From: Calliphora vicina
Lineage: Eukaryota; Arthropoda; Insecta; Diptera; Calliphoridae
DNA length: 64,000 nucleotides
Assembly: GCF_958450345.1 (NCBI RefSeq)
Contig: NC_088784.1
Span: 78,083,747-78,147,746 of the forward strand
Direction: 5' to 3'
Shown: positions 10,990 to 22,445 of the stretch, piece by piece
Numbering within the stretch: the stretch's first letter is position 1
Layout of the letters: the number at the start of each line of letters is the position of its first letter
The notes under the pieces: generated by a model
Databases searched by the model: none
Told to the model about the DNA's origin: nothing
What the model saw: only the letters and a program-made list of their open reading frames with translations
Program-made: the position numbers and the translations under genes

Positions 10990-13240
10990 TGAAATTCATG
11001 AAATTTGAATGTTTAATTATCAAAAGTCATATATATTTTCGAAAAATAGGGAAAATCTCCTATCCATTGATATATAATATTTTATTTTTTTGAAATGAAT
11101 TTCATGAATTTTTCAATTGTCAAAAGTTGTATTTATTTTTGACAAAATCCCCTATCCATCGAGATGTTTAGTGTTCCCTAATTAATTTGTCACTTAAAAA
11201 ACTTAAAGAAGAAGAATTATATATCAATGGATAGGAAATTTTGTCTATTTTTTAAAAATATATAAAACTTTTGGCAATTAAAAAATTCATGGAGTAACTT
11301 TTTTGAAAAATATAACAAAAATTGCTTTTTATAGAGTTTTTGAAAGATACAAATTTTTCAAATTGAAATTAAAGTTATTATTTATGAATATTTTTTAATG
11401 AAATTTTTCGATTATATAGATTTTTCTATTGGAAATAGAAAAATAGAAACAAATTTTGAAATTTGTTATTACAAATCCCTTAATTCCCAAAAAACTTTTG
11501 AAAAATTCCAAAAATGGAAATTTTTAGTTTTTTGGCTGTAAAACCCATACGAGAGGAGCAGTTATCGCAATCCTTTACAGAATAATTAACAACATATTGG
11601 GTCATCTAAAATGGGTTACCATATTTTGATATCGATTAATGGATTTGAAAATTTTTGCCTTAAATTAGAATTTTACACAAAAAATAGAAGTTTTTTGGCT
11701 GGACCTGGTCGCCTTGGTATGAACCATTTTTAAATTTTTTTTAATTTAAAATATTTCATGTAGAGTTAGCTTTTCAAACAATATAAATTTTTTATACATT
11801 TTCTTAGAATTTTTTTTAGATGTTTTAAAAAGAAAAAAGTACTTTTTCAAAATAAATTAGAGAAAAATCGTAATTTTTACAATTTTTAAATTCAGATGTT
11901 TATAACTTTGGAGTCAGTCACGATTTTTAAACAATTTGTTTTTTATTTGACATATACATTTGTTGTTAATTCAATGAAAGAAAAATGGAGAAAATCGGGA
12001 AATATTTGGATCCGCTGTTATAAAAAAACTGGAGTAGGGTGGGTAAAAATATTGAAAATTTGATTTTCAAATGCAAAATTCTCTTAGAGTTGTTAAGTTT
12101 ATCCTGATTAATTTGCCAGTTAAAAGGCATAAGGTAGACATATTATATATCAGTGGATAGGGAATTTTGTCTACTTTTCAAAAATATAAACAACTTTTAA
12201 AAATTAAAAAAAAACATGGATTACAAATACAAAGATACACATTTTTCAAACTGAAATTAAAGTTATTATTTATGAATATTTTTTAATGAAATTTTTCGGT
12301 TAAATAGATTCTTCTATTGGAAATAGAAAAATAAAAACAAATTTTGAAATTTGTTATTACAAATCCCTTAATTCCCAAAAAAGTTTTGAAAAATCCCAAA
12401 AATGGGAATTTTTAGTTTTTTGGCTATAATATCCATACGAGAGGAGAAGTTATCGCAATCCTTTACAGAATAATTAACAACATATTGGGTCATCTAAAAT
12501 GGGTTACCATATTTTGATATCGACTATGGGATTTGAAAATTTTTGGCTTAAATTAGAATTTTACATAAAAAATTTAAGTTTTTTGGCTAGACCTGGTCGC
12601 CTTGGTATGAAAAATTATTAAATTTTTTTTAATTTAAAATATTTCATGTAGAGCTAGCTTTTCAAACAATATAAATTTTTTATACATTTTCTTAGAATTT
12701 TTTTTAGATATTTTAAAAAGAAAAAAATACTTTTTTCAAAAAAACTAGCGAAAAATCTTAATTTAATTTTTAAATTCAGATGTATATAACTTTGTAGTCA
12801 GTCATGATTTTTAAACAATTCCTTTGTTATATGACATATACTTTTGTTATTAGTGCAATGAAAGACAAATGGAGAAAATCGGGAATTATTTGGATCCGCT
12901 GTTATCAAAAAACTGGAGTAGGGTGGGTAAAAATATTGAAAATTTAATTTTCAAATGCGAATATCGATTAAGACATGATAGATAATTGACAGCTACAAGG
13001 TTTTGTAGTGCTCGACGAGAAGATTCTATATATATTATTTTTAGCAATCGGAACACAAACGAAGAAATATGATCGTTTTAAATATTTATCATACCCGAGG
13101 TGTCCTACTTTGGTGACCCCTGGCCGCGCCCCTGGTGGGCCCATGAGGTCCAAATTCAATACTTAACTCGAAAACAATATTTGCGCCTTTCAAATTTCAT
13201 TCAAAACGGACTACATTATACTTGTAGATAAAACAAGTGC
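10990..13240 (-). repeat. Family C dispersed repeat with internal tandem duplication
   Basis: A long non-coding repeat on the minus strand. Its 12890-13160 part is the reverse complement of 63170-63440, sharing CTGGAGTAGGGTGGGTAAAA, the CAAACGAAGAAAT string and the AAAGTAGGACA / GGGGCG motif pair. Two copies of its body sit head to tail (about 11165-12085 and 12090-12975). The stretch 10996-11300 holds a smaller inverted arrangement around CCTATCCATTGATATATAA. The CACAGTG end seen in other copies is absent here. I see no coding potential, and the class is unknown, probably a non-autonomous DNA element. Confidence 0.8.
11165..12975. repeat. Tandem direct duplication, two units of about 0.9 kb
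   Basis: Matching landmarks are offset by 884-927 bp: ATTATATATCA (11217 and 12142), GATACA (11345 and 12234), TGGGTTACCATATTTTGATA (about 11609 and 12499) and GGATCCGCTGTTAT (12008 and 12892). The units differ by scattered substitutions and small indels, so the duplication is not very recent. Confidence 0.88.
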
Positions 13241-13306
13241 GGATCCAGGTCAACCATTTTGGGGGGAAAATCAAAATTTGTTCTACATTCTTCTTATTTT
13301 CTTTAT

Positions 13307-13986
13307 TATACCCTACACCACCATAGTGGGTGCAGATGTTTGTAACGCCCAAAAATATTAGTCTAACACCCACCTTAAAGTATACCGATCGACTTAGAAT
13401 CACTTTCTGAGTCAATTAAACGATGTCCGTCCGTCCGTCTGGTTGGCTGGCTGGCTGTCCATGTAAACCTTGTGCGCAGAGTACAGGTCGCAATTTTTAA
13501 GATATTTCTATAAAATTTGGTACATATTATTTTTTCGGCCCAAGGACCAAGCCTATTGAAACTGGCTGAAATCGGTCCATTATTTCACCTAGCCCCCATA
13601 CAAATGTCCTTCCAAAATTGGACTTTATCGGTCATAAATGTTTAATTTATATATGTATCTCCACAAATTCCGTTCCAAATAAGTTTTATATATACAAAAT
13701 TCATGTCACCAAATTTTGTTACGATTGGTCCATAATTAGTTACAGCTCCCATATAGACACGATTCCGAAAATCACTTTAACGTGCAAAAATCTCTTAAAA
13801 ATGTTGGTATACACACAAAATTCAACATGAGTAACTTTCATATAGACATAAATCACACGTCCTAATTTCAGGGTCATCGGTTCATAATTGGTCATAGCTC
13901 CCATATAAGGACCACTTCCGAAAATCACTCAAAAATATAAATTATTGAAATTTTAAAAGAAAAATGTTTTTGCTCTACTTAGTATT
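13307..13986 (+). mobile_element. HINE-A copy 1 (INE-1/DINE-1-type Helentron-associated element), 3' end missing
   Basis: Starts TATACCCTACACCACC preceded by T, followed by CAGATGTTTGTAACGCCC, CGATCGACTTAGAATC and a CCGTCCGTCCGTCTGG microsatellite, the same order as in Drosophila INE-1/DINE-1 (TATACCC start, CAGATGTTTGCAACGC, PyCGTCTGTCCG tract). It stops short of the terminal hairpin and TTACTTGT end, and is joined to copy 2 by a head-to-head palindrome at about 13985-14025. Short open frames inside recur in other copies only because the DNA is conserved. Confidence 0.87.
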
Positions 13987-14739
13987 AACGCATAATACCT
14001 CCCCCACCATAGTGGGGAGGGTATTACGCGTTTGTGCAGATGTTTGTAACGCCCAAAAATATTAGTCTAACACCCACCTTAAAGTATACCGATCGACTTA
14101 GAATCGCTTTCTGAGTCGATTAAACGATGTCCGTCCGTCCGTCTGGTTGGCTGGCTGGCTGGCTGTGCATATAAACCTTGTGCGCAGAGTACAGGTCGCA
14201 ATTTTAAAGATATTTCGATCAAATTTGGTACATATTATTTTTTCGGCCCAAGGACCAAGCATATTGAAACTGGCTGAAATCGGTGTATTATTTCACCTAG
14301 CCCCCATACAAATGTCCTCCCGAAATTGGACTTTATCGGTCATAAATGTTTAATTTATATATGTATCTCCACAAATTCCGTTCCAAATAAGTTTTATATA
14401 TACAAAATTCATGTCACCAAATTTTGTTACGATCGGTCCATAATTAGTCATAGCTCCCATATAGACCCGATTCCGAAAATCACTTTAACGTGCAAAAATC
14501 TCTTAAAAATGTTGGTATACACACAAAATTCAACATGAGTAACTTTAATATAGACATAAATCACACGTCCTAATTTCAGGGTGATCGGTTCATAATTGGT
14601 CATAGCTCCCATATAAGGCCCACTTCCGAAAATCACTCAAAAATATAAATTATTGAAATTTTAAAAGAAAAATGTTTTTGCTCTTTTACTTAGTGTAGGG
14701 TATTATATGGTCGGGCTTGACAGATACTTTTTTACTTGT
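13987..14739 (+). mobile_element. HINE-A copy 2
   Basis: Nearly identical to copy 1 through the body. The 5' TATACCCTACACC is replaced by an inverted scrap (ACGCATAATACCTCCCC) that pairs with GGGGAGGGTATTACGCGT. The 3' side carries the subterminal AGTGTAGGGTATTATATGG and ends TTTACTTGT at 14739. The terminal hairpin is degraded (ATGGTCGGGCTTGACAGATA). Tandem copies 1 and 2 look like a local duplication rather than two independent insertions. Confidence 0.87.
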
Positions 14740-15782
14740 TTTTTTTATGGAAACTTTTCCAATTTGGGGGGGGGGTTGGTGGAAATTCCTATATCTACCC
14801 TTCTAGATCCGCGTCTGAATTAAAAGTATGACAAGTAATAGAATACAAGACAATAAATTCTAAAACGCAATAAAATATCTCCTTAATATTTTGCTCTGTT
14901 TTAAATATTAATAAAATTTTTAAAAAATATTGCCTTAATTGTCTAACTGTAATCCAATTTTTATGACCTCGCCTTTGAAAACATACATACATAGACTTGT
15001 TGATTTTAAATCTCTTTTTTGTGCTTTCATATTTCAATAACAAAATAGCTTTTCATAACCTTAAAGAAACAATTCATTTCTAAATACATAATACAGACAT
15101 ATTTTAGCTTAAATTTCATTATAATCCCAAACATGCCTTTGGCTTCCAACAGTTTTTGATGTTTCCCAAAGAATATTCTGTTTGATTTTTTTATTTCCAC
15201 TTTACCTTATTGTCTCTCTAGTCTGTTGTCAACTATTTGTATTTGTTCTTATTGCTTTATTTTGGAAGCCTGCAATTTAATTTCAAAATTCTTCTTTTTA
15301 TTTTTATTTTTCTTCAATATGACAGAAAGTTTATGCTAAAAATATTAACAATAAAAAAAAATGAAAGTACAAATATTTTCCAAAAACTCCAAGCATATTT
15401 TTTATGCTTGTAAAAAAAGTACCATGTTATGAATATAAAAAAAAATATTCAATTATTTTTTAATTCTTTTTATCTCATGTTTATATTTATTTCAATATAA
15501 AAGCAGCTAAAGTCTTCAAATATGAAAACAATAACAGGAATAAGACAAAACCAGAAATGTTAGGAAAAGTGTGGTTGGAGGGAAGATGATGAAGTTTTTA
15601 GCCTTTGGCTAGCATTTATAAAAATAGTTACCTTAGAGACTTGCTACAAGTATCAGTTTATGACATTCTGTTGTTATTATATATTTTTTTTTACATTTTT
15701 TTAGATTTATTTTTTAACAAGATTATAAACATAAATTGTAAATAAAACAAACCATTAAAGACAAACAGTCAACATGAAAAAT
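14740..15782. other. AT-rich intergenic stretch
   Basis: Holds a G10 run near 14767 and otherwise A/T-rich unique-looking sequence. The words GCGGATCCAG (about 13240) and TAGATCCGCG (about 14803) lie in inverted orientation on either side of the two HINE-A copies and might be ends of an older element they landed in, but I could not define it. No gene recognised. Confidence 0.5.
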
Positions 15783-17960
15783 GGTAAAGCACAAAAAAAT
15801 AAAGTTTAAATATGTCAATATCAGGAATAGGAGTAGTTTTTAGAGAAAAGTACTTTTTCTGGTACTTTTAGAAAAGTACTTGGGTGTGTTAAAAATACCT
15901 AATTGGCTATTGGAGCTTAATGAAACGTTTCATTGTGTTAATTATATCAATTTGAATAGTTTTTATGTGTTTGGTACATTTTTGGGTACTTTTTTCAAAA
16001 AAAGTACTTTAGCACTGCTAACAATATATTTTAAATAAATTAGCATTAAAACAAGTAAGAGAGCTATATTCGGCTGTGCCGAATCTTATATATCCTTCAC
16101 CAAATTATACTAAAAAATATTTTTTTTAAATTGTTTTTAAAAAATTTAAAATTTTTTTCCAAATTGTTTTTTCAAAAAGTTTTTTTTAATTTTAAAAAAA
16201 AAATTGTGGAAAAAGAATTTAAGACAAAAAAAAAATTTTTATTGAAAAAATTGTTTTTTGTTAATTGTTTTTAAATTTTTTTTTCCAAATTGTTTTTTCA
16301 AAAATTTTTTGGAAAAAGAATTTAAGACAAAAAAAATTTTTTTTGAAAAAAAATTAGGTTTGAAAAATATTTTTCCCGATTTTGACCCATTGTAGGTCCA
16401 ACTTACTATGGTTTTATATACATCGTTGCAATGGACTTTGAAATATCTATCATTAGATATCCATATTGTCTATATTAATGACTTAGTAATCCAGATATAG
16501 ATCAAATATAGGGCAAAAATCGAGGTTGTCCCAGTTTTTTCCTTATATCTCAGTAATTTATGGGTCGATTTTAAATAGAAACCGAGCCGGAAGAATTCCC
16601 GGTATAATGATGTATGAATCATTTTGTAAGTTATTTGAGGGCTACGGAAAGTTGATTTCGACATACAGACGGATAGACAGACAGAGAGACGGACATGGTT
16701 ATATCGACTTCGCTATCTATAACGATCCAGAATATATGTATATACTTTGTGGGGTCGCAAATGAAAAATGTAGAAATTACAAACGGAATGACAAACTTAT
16801 TTATACCCTTGCCACCCATGGCGAAGGGCATAAAAAAACAAAGTTTTAATATGTCAATATCAGCAATAGAGGAAGTTTTTAGTGAAAGGTACTTTTTCTG
16901 GGTAGAAAAAGTACATTTCGAAAAGTACCTAGGTGCTGTAAAGACATCTAATTGGCTATTGGAACTTAATGAAACGTTTCATTATTTTAATTATATCAAT
17001 TTGAATAGTTTTTATGTGTTTGGTACTTTTTTTGTGTACTTTTTCAAAAAGGTACTTTTGTACAGTTAACAATATATTTTAACTAAATTAGCATTAAAAC
17101 ATGTTTTGTACAAGTACAACAGATTTTTTTAATATAAAGCTCTTTTTTTGGATACTACAATTAAATTGGTAAAATTTATCTGAAGCTATCTAACCTTAAA
17201 AAAACCTTTCATTATATTAATTCCATTAATTTGAATAGTTTTTTTAAGTTTGGAACTTTTTTGGATACTTTTTTAAAAAAGTACTTTTTTAAAACCTAAC
17301 TATATTAAAACACTTTTTGTACTAGTAAAATGTTACATTCAATATTTTTTTTAAGCTTGGTACCTTTTTGGGTACTTTTTCCAAAAAGTACTTTAGTAGA
17401 ACTTACAATATATTTCAATTAAAACACTTTTAGTAATAGTAAAATATAAATTCTGGCATTTAAACTTACGTTTTTTGGTACATTTTTCCATTATTCATTC
17501 TATAAAGTACCAAAATAGTAAAAAGTATTTTAACTTTGTCGTGGTACTATAATTAAATTGGTAAAAAGTACCTGGATTATTTAAACCTTAAAAAACCTTT
17601 CATTACATTAATTCTATCAATTTTAATAGTTTTTATATGTTTAGTACCTTATTCTGGGTACTTTTTCATAAAAGTACTTTCGTACACCTAACTATAAAAC
17701 ACTTTTTGTACTAGTAAAATATTACATTGAATATTTTTTAACCTTGGTACTTTTTTGGGTATTTTTTCCAAAAAATAATTTAGTAGACCTGAAAATATAT
17801 TTAAAATGAAACACTTTTCGTACCAGTAAAATACAAATTCGGGGTTTTTTCTTACGTTTTTTGGTAGTTTTTTCCACAATTCATTCTATAAAGTATCAAA
17901 ATCGTAAAAAGTACCAAATACCTCTGTTTAGCTAGATATTACAACTCCTCTGAAACCATT
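15783..17960. repeat. GTAC-rich degenerate tandem array
   Basis: Diverged units are rich in GGTACTTTTT and AAAAAGTAC, which are complementary words and would fold in RNA. The anchor ATATCAATTTGAATAGTTTTT recurs near 15945, 16995, 17225 and 17615. The first two units (15790-16050 and 16836-17100) are close, sharing ATATGTCAATATCAG, TCTAATTGGCTATTGGA-type and GAAACGTTTCATT words. HINE-B copy 1 sits exactly between them. Not coding; stops in all frames. Confidence 0.75.
16051..16833 (-). mobile_element. HINE-B copy 1
   Basis: Reads on the plus strand as ACAAGTAAGAGAGC, the hairpin TTCGGCTGTGCCGAA, a TATATCC..TTCACC subterminal repeat, an A/T-rich core, the GTTGTCCCAGTTTTTTCC region, GACAGACAGAGAGACGGACATGG and finally GAAGGGCATA. 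On the minus strand that is TATGCCC to CTTACTTGT, the HINE layout. The flanks are A/A (T/T on the element strand) with no duplicated target. It lies inside the GTAC-rich array. Confidence 0.85.
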
Positions 17961-18771
17961 TGTTATATTAATAACCTTCGTCATTGCTTAACTCCACTTT
18001 CTCTCCATCTCTCCTTTTATTAAATTTTCCAGTCGTTATCCTTACTGCTAATACTACTTTCTCTGTCTCATAGTCCCTGCCATACCTTTCACTTTATTTG
18101 TGACATTATAACAAGTTGTAATGTCATAAATTTTAAATGAATTTCTGTCTAGCATTAAAACAACAAACCACATCTGCAACAAAAACAATGTAAAACTCTA
18201 CAATAAGAAGAACTGAAACCACTACCAACCAGTAGAATGAAATACAAATACAATGTAGAACAAAAATTAAAAGAACATTAATATAAAATATAATAATATA
18301 AATAAAATAAAATAAGTAAAATAAAACGAGCAACAATTTACAATTTCTAGACAAAATAAAACAATACGATGCAGTATTAATAGAATAACAAATTTGTAAG
18401 AAATAGGTAAATATGATGAACGGCAACATAAACTGACAGTTACACTTAACCAAAACATTAATGGGGGGCACAATTTTTGATAGTGAATATATATTTGTTA
18501 TTTGTTTTTTAAGTTTTTCAATATTTTTCCCGAGTTTGTATTACTATAGGAGACAAAATCTGTTGCGTACGCTATGTCGCGTGCCATATTAAATTTTATT
18601 TATTATAAAATCCTTCAAAGGTAGTTTTTTATTGAAATATGATGTATTGTAAAGGAACAGTCTCTCATGATTCCTAAATTTTCTCATATAATAAAAAATT
18701 TTAAATAAACGAAATTTAAAAAATTATTTTTTTCAAGTGTTTTTTTAATTTTTTTAAAAAAATTTTATTTT
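17961..18771. other. AT-rich intergenic stretch
   Basis: No repeat family or gene recognised. A 112-codon open frame on the minus strand (18133-18471) is a run of Phe/Tyr/Ile/Leu codons from A/T-rich DNA, with no domain I recognise. It overlaps a second similar frame, which argues against coding. Confidence 0.55.
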
Positions 18772-20189
18772 TATACCCTTCACCTACGTGAGAAGGGTAT
18801 ATATAAGTTTGTCATTCCGTTTGTAATTTCTACATTTTTCATTTACGACCCTATAAAGTATATATATTCTGGATCCTTATAGATAGCGGAGTCGATTAAG
18901 CCATGTCCCTCTTTCTGTCTGTTGAAATTAATTTTCTGAAGACCCCAGATATCTTCGGGATACAAATCTTCAATAATTCCGTCAGACATGCTTTCGAGAA
19001 GTTTGCTATTTAAAATCAGCAAAATCGGTCCATAAATAACGGAGATATGAGCAAACAACCGGGACAACCTCGATTTTTTACCTATTTTTGATCTATATCT
19101 GGATTACTAAGTCATTAATATAGACAATATGGATATCTAATCATAGATATTTCAAAGTCCATTGCAACGATGTAGATAAGGCTATAGTAAGTTGGACCTA
19201 CAATGGGTCAAAATCGGGAAAAATATTTTTAACCCGAATTTTTTTTTCATAAAAAAATGTTTTTTGTCATACATTTTAAAAAAAAAAAAATATTTAAAAA
19301 AAAATTTGGGAAAAACTTTTTTTAAAAAATTTTGAAAACCAATTAAAAACAAGTAAGAAAGTATGGTCGGTCAAGCCCGACCATATAATACCCTACACTA
19401 AGTAAAAGAGCAAAAAAATTTTTTCTTTTAAAATTTCAATAATTTATATTTTTGAGTGATTTTCGGAAGTGGGGTTATATGGGGGCTATGACCAATTATG
19501 AACCGATCATCATGAAATTAGGTCGTGTGATTTATGTCTATATTAAAGTTAACTATATTGAATTTTGTGTGTTTACCAACATTTTTAAGCGATTTATGCA
19601 CGTTAAAGTGATTTTCGGAAGCGGGTCTATATGGGAGCTATGACTAATTATGGACCGATCGTAACAAAATTTGGTGACATGAATTTTGTGTATATAAAAC
19701 TTATTTGGAGCGGAATTTGTGGAGATACATATATAAATTAAACATTTATGACCGATAAAGTCCAATTTCTGGAGGACATTTGTATGGGGGCTAGGTGAAA
19801 TAGTGGACCGATTTCAGCCAGTTTCAATAGGCTTAGTCCTTGGGCCGAAAAAAAATATGTACCAAATTTGCTCGAAATATCTTCAAAATTGCGACCTGTA
19901 CTCTGCGCACAAGGTTTACATGGACAGCCAGCCAGCCGACCAGACGGACGGACGGACATCGCTTAATCAACTCAGAAAGTGATTCTAAGTCGATCGGTAT
20001 ACTTTAAGGTGGGTGTTAGACTAATATTTTTGGGCGCACAAACGCATAATACCCTCCCCACTATGGTTGTGTAGGGTATAAAAAATAAATTTTGTTTACC
20101 TAAAAATATTTAAAAAAATTTATTTTAAAGTATAATTTGGTGAAGGGTATATAAGATTCGGCACAGCCGAATATAGCTCTCTTACTTGT
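18772..20189 (+). mobile_element. HINE-B copy 2, split by HINE-A copy 3
   Basis: Starts TATACCCTTCACC with the hairpin partner GAAGGGTATA, then GTCATTCCGTTTGTAATTTC, GACCCTATAAAGTATATATA and GTCGATTAAGCCATGTCC, all as in INE-1-like elements. The element resumes at 20081 and ends GGTGAAGGGTATATAAG, hairpin TTCGGCACAGCCGAA, CTCTTACTTGT at 20189. The two halves (18772-19348 and 20081-20189) are contiguous when HINE-A is removed, so A is younger than B here. Confidence 0.87.
19349..20080 (-). mobile_element. HINE-A copy 3, nested in HINE-B copy 2
   Basis: Complete copy: ACAAGTAAGAAAG, hairpin ATGGTCGG/CCGACCAT, subterminal ATAATACCCTACACT, body, then ATACCCTCCCC...GTGTAGGGTATA. Length is 732 bp. 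Flanking bases are A and A on the plus strand (T and T on the element strand), with no target duplication, as reported for Helentron-type elements. Confidence 0.9.
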
Positions 20190-20275
20190 TTTTTTATAAT
20201 TTTTTAAAAATTATTTTTTGTTTTTATTTTTTAGTGAAAAAAAAATTATGAAAAAAAATATTTTGTGAAAAAAAA

Positions 20276-20582
20276 TTCGGGTTAAAAAATATTTTTTCTG
20301 ATTTTGGCCTATCGTACGTCCAACTTTGAAATATTTGAATTTGAAATATCTATCATTGGATATTCATATTGTCTATATTAATGACTTAGTAATCCAGATA
20401 TAGATCCAAAATAGGCCAAAAATCGAGGTTGTCCTGGTACTTTTCTTATATCTCAGCCATTTATGGGCCGATTTTCTCGATTTTAAACAGCAACCAAACC
20501 GGGTCAATAGTGGACATATTGATGTATGAATAATGTATTTAAGTTACTTGGGGGATATGGAAAGTTGATTTCAACATACAGT
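20276..20582 (-). mobile_element. HINE-B copy 3, truncated
   Basis: Internal HINE-B sequence only: ATCTATCATTGGATAT, CATATTGTCTATATTAATGA, AATCGAGGTTGTCC and a degraded ...GAAAGTTGATTTCAACATACAG. It stops before the CAGACGG tract, exactly where the 35-bp minisatellite begins. Confidence 0.8.
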
Positions 20583-21232
20583 TTAGCTTCAATCATAGAT
20601 CTTTTTCTAGTCGAAATGTAGCTTCAATAGTAGGGGTTTATGTAGTCATCTTTTAGCTTTAATCGTAGGTCTTTTCAGCTTCAATCATAGGTTTCTCAAA
20701 GTTTTAGCTTCAATAGTAGGGATGTTTATGTAGTCAAATTTTAGTTTTAAGCGAAGGACTTATGTAGTCAAATTTTAGCATAAATCTTAGGTATTTATGT
20801 AGTTAAATTTAGCTTCAATCATAGATCTTTCTTTAGTAAAATTTTAGCTTCAGTCATAGGTCTTTTTGTAGTCGAAGTTTAGCTTCAATCATAGATCTTT
20901 TTGTACTCAAGTTTTGGTTTCAATAGTAGGGGTTTATGTAGTCAAATTTTAGATTCAATAATAGGCCTTTATGTAGTCAAAATTGAACTTCATTCTAGGG
21001 GTTTTATGTATTCAAATTTTATCATGAATCTTAGATATTTAATTTAATTTTAACTTCAATCATAGATCTTATTCTAGTCAAGTTTTAGCTTCAATAGTAG
21101 GGGTTTATTTAGTCAAATTTTTATCTCAATCGAAGGTCTTTATGTACTCAAATTTTAGCTTCAATCATATATTTTTTGTAGTCAAATTTTAGCTTCAATC
21201 GTAGGTCTGTTTACAGTCAAATTTTAGGCTGG
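20583..21232. repeat. 35-bp minisatellite, about 19 degenerate units
   Basis: Unit close to TTTTAGCTTCAATCATAGGT followed by CTTTATGTAGTCAAA. The start word AGCTTCAAT or a variant recurs every 33-37 bp, with alternating ATCATAGGTC and ATAGTAGGGG flavours. Units differ by 10-30 per cent by eye. It abuts the truncated HINE-B copy 3. Not coding. Confidence 0.88.
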
Positions 21233-21253
21233 TCCTTTTGAAATTTCTACTGT

Positions 21254-21512
21254 CACCCCCATCGGCAATAACATGTGAAATTTTGTTCCCATGAAATATT
21301 CATTTCCCTCGAACGGAAAATTGCTATCGTGATATTCCCATGAACTTTTCATTCACAATAGTTAATTTTGTTCGTAACAGCTGTTTATTGTTTACAAAAT
21401 TCCATCTAAAAATTTCACAACATGGGGCATTTTTTCACGTGAACAAAGTTGATGAACGAAAAAATTAAAAGGGAAAATATTTCATGTGAAATATTGATTC
21501 GCGATAGGGGTG
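21254..21512. mobile_element. Small TIR element (MITE-like), 259 bp
   Basis: Ends CACCCCCATCG and CGATAGGGGTG form an 11-bp imperfect TIR (one mismatch) flanked by TGT on both sides, a possible 3-bp target duplication. Both halves carry inverted TTCACATGAAAT-like words. It has no coding capacity and is too short to classify. Confidence 0.5.
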
Positions 21513-21529
21513 TGTATGTTCCTATTTTT

Positions 21530-22445
21530 TATTTTGAAATTTCAAGTGGTCGTGGTACTTCTCATAGAAAGTAAATAGTTATTATGGAATATCAGGTGAA
21601 CTTTAATTTTGAACTATAATTCGCGGGATTTTCTTCGGTGCCATTGTATGCAGCTTGAACGAAAATGTACATGATTGAATAAATGGGCGTGTCACTACCC
21701 ATTCAAAGTGAATAGTTATTTTCGAATATCTGCAGAACTTTAATTGTGACGGTCTTCATACTTAATAAGAACCAATTGCTTATCAGTGAAGTCTATGAAG
21801 TCCAATTAAAAATGGGACAGTTAAAAACAGGGGGTGTGGCACCCCCCCCCCATACAAAGTAAATAGTTATTTTTGAATATATTGAGAAACATAATAGAGG
21901 AAGTCTGTTAATTTTGGCCAAATATCATCCTTATTATTCTACAAAGTTTGTGTGAAAATGAGCGGTATTATATTAGTGGGCGTGGCACCTGCCATATAAT
22001 GTAAATTGTTAATTTCGAATATCTAAAGAACTATAATCGTAAAAGTATTTAAAATTTGTATGAATAAATTTTATATCACTCTAGGGAGTTTGGCTGAAAA
22101 TGGGAGGGATTGTATTAGTGGGCATGGTAGCTATCACACAAAGTAAATAGTTATTTTCGAATATCTGGAGTACTATAATTGTGAAGCTCTTCAAATTATA
22201 TACGAATCAATTTCATATGACGTCATAAAGTTTAACCAAAAATAGGAAGGATCGAAACTGGAGATGAGTCCCATACAAAGTAAATAGTTATTTCTAAATA
22301 TCTTTAGATCTATAATTGCTAGATTCTTCAAATTTTCCGAATATCTCTCTTATCATTCTACATAGTTTTGCTGAAAATTGTTGGGATTCTATTAGTGGGC
22401 GTGGCAGCTATAACATCACTGCATTATATATATTTTATGCTCAAA
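21530..22445. repeat. 142-bp satellite, about six units
   Basis: The anchor GTAAATAGTTATTTTCGAAT recurs at 21571, 21709, 21859, 22001, 22143 and 22280 (spacings 138, 150, 142, 142 and 137 bp). A TAGTGGGCGTGGCA-type box lies about 25 bp before most anchors (21684, 21833, 21969, 22119) and once more at 22397. Units are diverged. Not coding, although a 63-codon open frame crosses the last unit. Confidence 0.85.

Noticed and set aside
13618..13830. A 70-codon open frame starting MDFIGHKCLIY that recurs at 14326, 19553 (minus), 39727 and 47803.
   Set aside because: It occurs only inside HINE-A copies and is conserved because the element DNA is conserved. Changes are spread over all codon positions, there is no domain, and flanking frames overlap it on the opposite strand.
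16526..17069. Overlapping plus-strand open frames of 107 and 124 codons.
   Set aside because: They span the HINE-B end and the adjacent GTAC-rich repeat in two frames, so they cross unrelated element boundaries. Composition follows A/T content.
18133..18471. Minus-strand 112-codon hydrophobic open frame.
   Set aside because: Low-complexity Phe/Tyr/Ile/Cys string from A/T-rich DNA, overlapped by a second frame, no recognisable family.
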